Source: Anaerolineae bacterium (GTDB taxonomy: Bacteria; Chloroflexota; Anaerolineae; J102). Taken from it: 7,543 bases of DNA. Positions 6,801-7,543 of this stretch are shown one piece after another; the first letter of the stretch is position 1, and each line of letters begins with the position of its first letter. The stretch covers positions 1 to 7,543 of the forward strand of contig WGCR01000342.1 in assembly GCA_015493675.1 (NCBI GenBank), written 5' to 3'. A model generated the notes under the pieces. It did no database searches. It was not told where the DNA came from and was given only the letters and a program-made list of their open reading frames with translations. The translations under genes were made by a program, and so were the position numbers.

Positions 6801-7543
6801 GATTCGCAGCCTGTGGCGGCAGATGCTCCACGCCATGCTCCAGGAAGGCGCTGCGGAAGCTACTTTGAAGGCTATACGCGATCGGGGTGACGAAGGATTG
6901 AAGTTGTTTACTGAGGACGCCGCATTGAGTCGAGACTTGCGCTGGCTTGGCAAAGCGTTGGATATTGCCCGTTTGAATCAGCAATGGACTGACGCGCAAG
7001 GCGAAGTGGCGGCCGCTGATGTAACATCGTTGCCCTCCTTTGTCGATGCACTCAAAGAAAAGGATGGCGCCTGGCATGAATTGCTGGATGAGGAAACTGT
7101 AGGTAAGCAATGGGCGCGCTTGCAGCGTTGGACGCAAGCTAAATTAGCGGCGTACCACAGCGACATGGCGTTGCTGATGCGACAATGGCGTGAACGCATT
7201 CAGAAGCATAACAAAGCCAAACAATATAAAGAGGCCGCTCGATATGATATTCTTCGCGATCTGAAAACAACGCATCTTTGGACGCGGGGCACAGAAGCCG
7301 AGGAGTTGCTTACTGTTTTGCAAGAAGCAACCACCTGGCGGAAAGTGCAGAGAGATATCGATGACTATTGGCGCCGGGCTGAAACAGGAGCAATCCCCTC
7401 AGGAGTTGTTAGCTCGCTAAAGGGACATACCCAGGAGGAAATTAAAAAGCGTTTAGATGAGAACCACTTCAGAAGGCTCTTTGTTCTGAAAGTCATTCTC
7501 CGAGCGAACAAAGTGAGCACGCAGAAAGCTGACACAGATGACA
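3823..7543 (+). CDS. Degenerate Ser/Thr kinase-like domain fused to long TPR-like helical scaffold, 3'-truncated
   Basis: Seen: the frame is open from the ATG at 3823 to the window edge, 1240 codons with no stop. Residues ~20-300 show kinase landmarks: P-loop LGQGAVAEAY (27-36), ATP lysine K48 in EIILKLL, probable helix-C E84, hinge IIQEF (140-144), catalytic loop LRDFKPLE (D186, K188), DWN in place of DFG (D213), the helix-F-like RDLFYFGYYLYYLLLG (225-240) and a C-lobe HRDASRRYQSA (274-284). Oddities: catalytic-loop Asn is E191; only 12 residues separate D213 from D226, so the activation loop and APE motif are missing; a proline/acidic insert (67-77) lies between K48 and helix C. From about 300 on the protein is charged and helical, with TPR-like units near 371-404, 553-588, 605-641, 752-786, 895-929 and 1130-1165. 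No transmembrane segment is visible. Inferred role: pseudokinase or reduced kinase acting as a scaffold for the neighbouring tubulin-like and propeller proteins. Whether it phosphorylates anything is open. The true C-terminus lies outside the window. Confidence 0.82.
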   Translation, partial: MKPLPARLSAGASVVLGKNTYTVLEFLGQGAVAEAYRVKFADYEIILKLLNARWLDSNGAAAPIEPQDSDSPPPPDPYQQFIDEAHVLERLNKAEDDLWGTYDTVEERITRAQETAEERVIIANFDFGEIESDAGKRPYIIQEFAPPAVEYQPVTGVDDELKVLRIMTRVAQGIQLAHENEISLRDFKPLEKIDRIRVDWLADEQTPRVRLIDWNISGGPDLAVRDLFYFGYYLYYLLLGEEAEDPPPSRLGSGVAAWNAITEGSRFILRRLLHRDASRRYQSARALVDDLQWWLDTLAAAQKDAPADRLRERALDAMRRNRSDRLLAVAELALANELSEKDARTFRTFQTQAKDDLEKELRYAIASIQISLKAGQFSRAVAEADRELIHLDAESEAARRVRHLKLLAGVGESIKKNGGGDPRTLPVWQLLTDGVQDLIDHEWGDADQKFRNAENEYDALAAYSSFRRLKELSAAGQLLNDAQALRESAKPYAPDIESENWEELEQKKIDILQQACDKFRQASEKAPQEVVMSDALRACEKELATRRSLVSKLASMKSALARRDFVGAAQILEDVLKTDAGNPYAQALRPAILRYARMQETIETGKRALWAGEYDKAEEHFDEAAQMMPEEEEAQKWLSLARPAHAVQRSMARRLHNLDRKLTENPTADDLVQIHNDLSDLAQLSEKPWQEVLDYFALQEDAEMLQNVPPEMLASYPEYVLNKKDEERMRAVRGRLAEAMAALAEAEQKRLDDLWRGGDFSGRNVLGERFLALLPADKRDNLTTLEAKIKGAQEAERTFRTALQNTAGQSPLDVIQHIQEATAGLVAQKHLPANIRNDAEAVAATLEEFLTTVNDGNAGATILTDVFTEAFAWPPLEQAYSASIDAAESEVSDRAEKAYLQKDFRSVTIWLANLERYRWLNDKEKKWLEESTRKLEDYDEVSKKIDSVKSILTENATAGISSDRAEGMVNLLRETWGDISGDHSPLAEGFREEIRSLWRQMLHAMLQEGAAEATLKAIRDRGDEGLKLFTEDAALSRDLRWLGKALDIARLNQQWTDAQGEVAAADVTSLPSFVDALKEKDGAWHELLDEETVGKQWARLQRWTQAKLAAYHSDMALLMRQWRERIQKHNKAKQYKEAARYDILRDLKTTHLWTRGTEAEELLTVLQEATTWRKVQRDIDDYWRRAETGAIPSGVVSSLKGHTQEEIKKRLDENHFRRLFVLKVILRANKVSTQKADTDD
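4734..4760 (+). repeat. Perfect 9-bp GC-rich inverted repeat at the kinase/helical-region junction
   Basis: CGCTCCCGC (4734-4742) and GCGGGAGCG (4752-4760) are exact reverse complements around a 9-base loop. The repeat is in frame, covering about residues 304-313, immediately after the last kinase helix (DDLQWWLDTL). No T-run follows, so it is not a terminator. The local sequence is very GC-rich (about 75% in 4741-4800), which raises the odds of chance. Confidence 0.6.

Overview
The window is a compact stretch of bacterial chromosome, fully coding on the + strand, with three tightly overlapping genes and no intergenic space. Both outer genes are cut by the window edges. No RNA gene, mobile element, CRISPR array, promoter or terminator is visible. 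GC is moderate overall (roughly the low to mid fifties) but uneven. The gene types (a Tubulin_2-like protein beside a kinase-like/TPR scaffold) fit a morphologically complex or filamentous bacterium. Chloroflexota is my best guess from the kind of genes, not from any marker in the sequence.

Layout. (1) Positions 1-2879: the C-terminal part of a large protein that I read as a bacterial tubulin-like GTPase family member (Tubulin_2 type). The nucleotide-binding half, with its glycine-rich loop, lies upstream of the window. (2) Positions 2879-3826: a 315-residue cytoplasmic beta-propeller with seven recognisable blade-like repeats (WD40/PQQ-like). It starts on the last base of the previous stop codon. 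(3) Positions 3823 to the right edge: at least 1240 residues. An N-terminal protein-kinase-like fold keeps the ATP lysine and both catalytic aspartates but has lost the activation segment and the catalytic-loop asparagine. More than 900 residues of helical, TPR-like sequence follow. It starts in a 4-base ATGA overlap with gene 2.

The two stop/start overlaps imply one mRNA and coupled translation, so the three products are probably made together and may act as one machine. A reasonable reading is a tubulin-family GTPase or filament protein with a propeller adaptor and a kinase-fold scaffold whose TPRs recruit partners. Established knowledge (from memory): Tubulin_2/FtsZ-like families have been proposed to take part in membrane remodelling systems with other accessory genes. 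I do not know of an experimental description of this particular trio. Three perfect inverted repeats inside the coding sequence and a strong GC gradient inside gene 3 are the main features the protein annotation does not explain.
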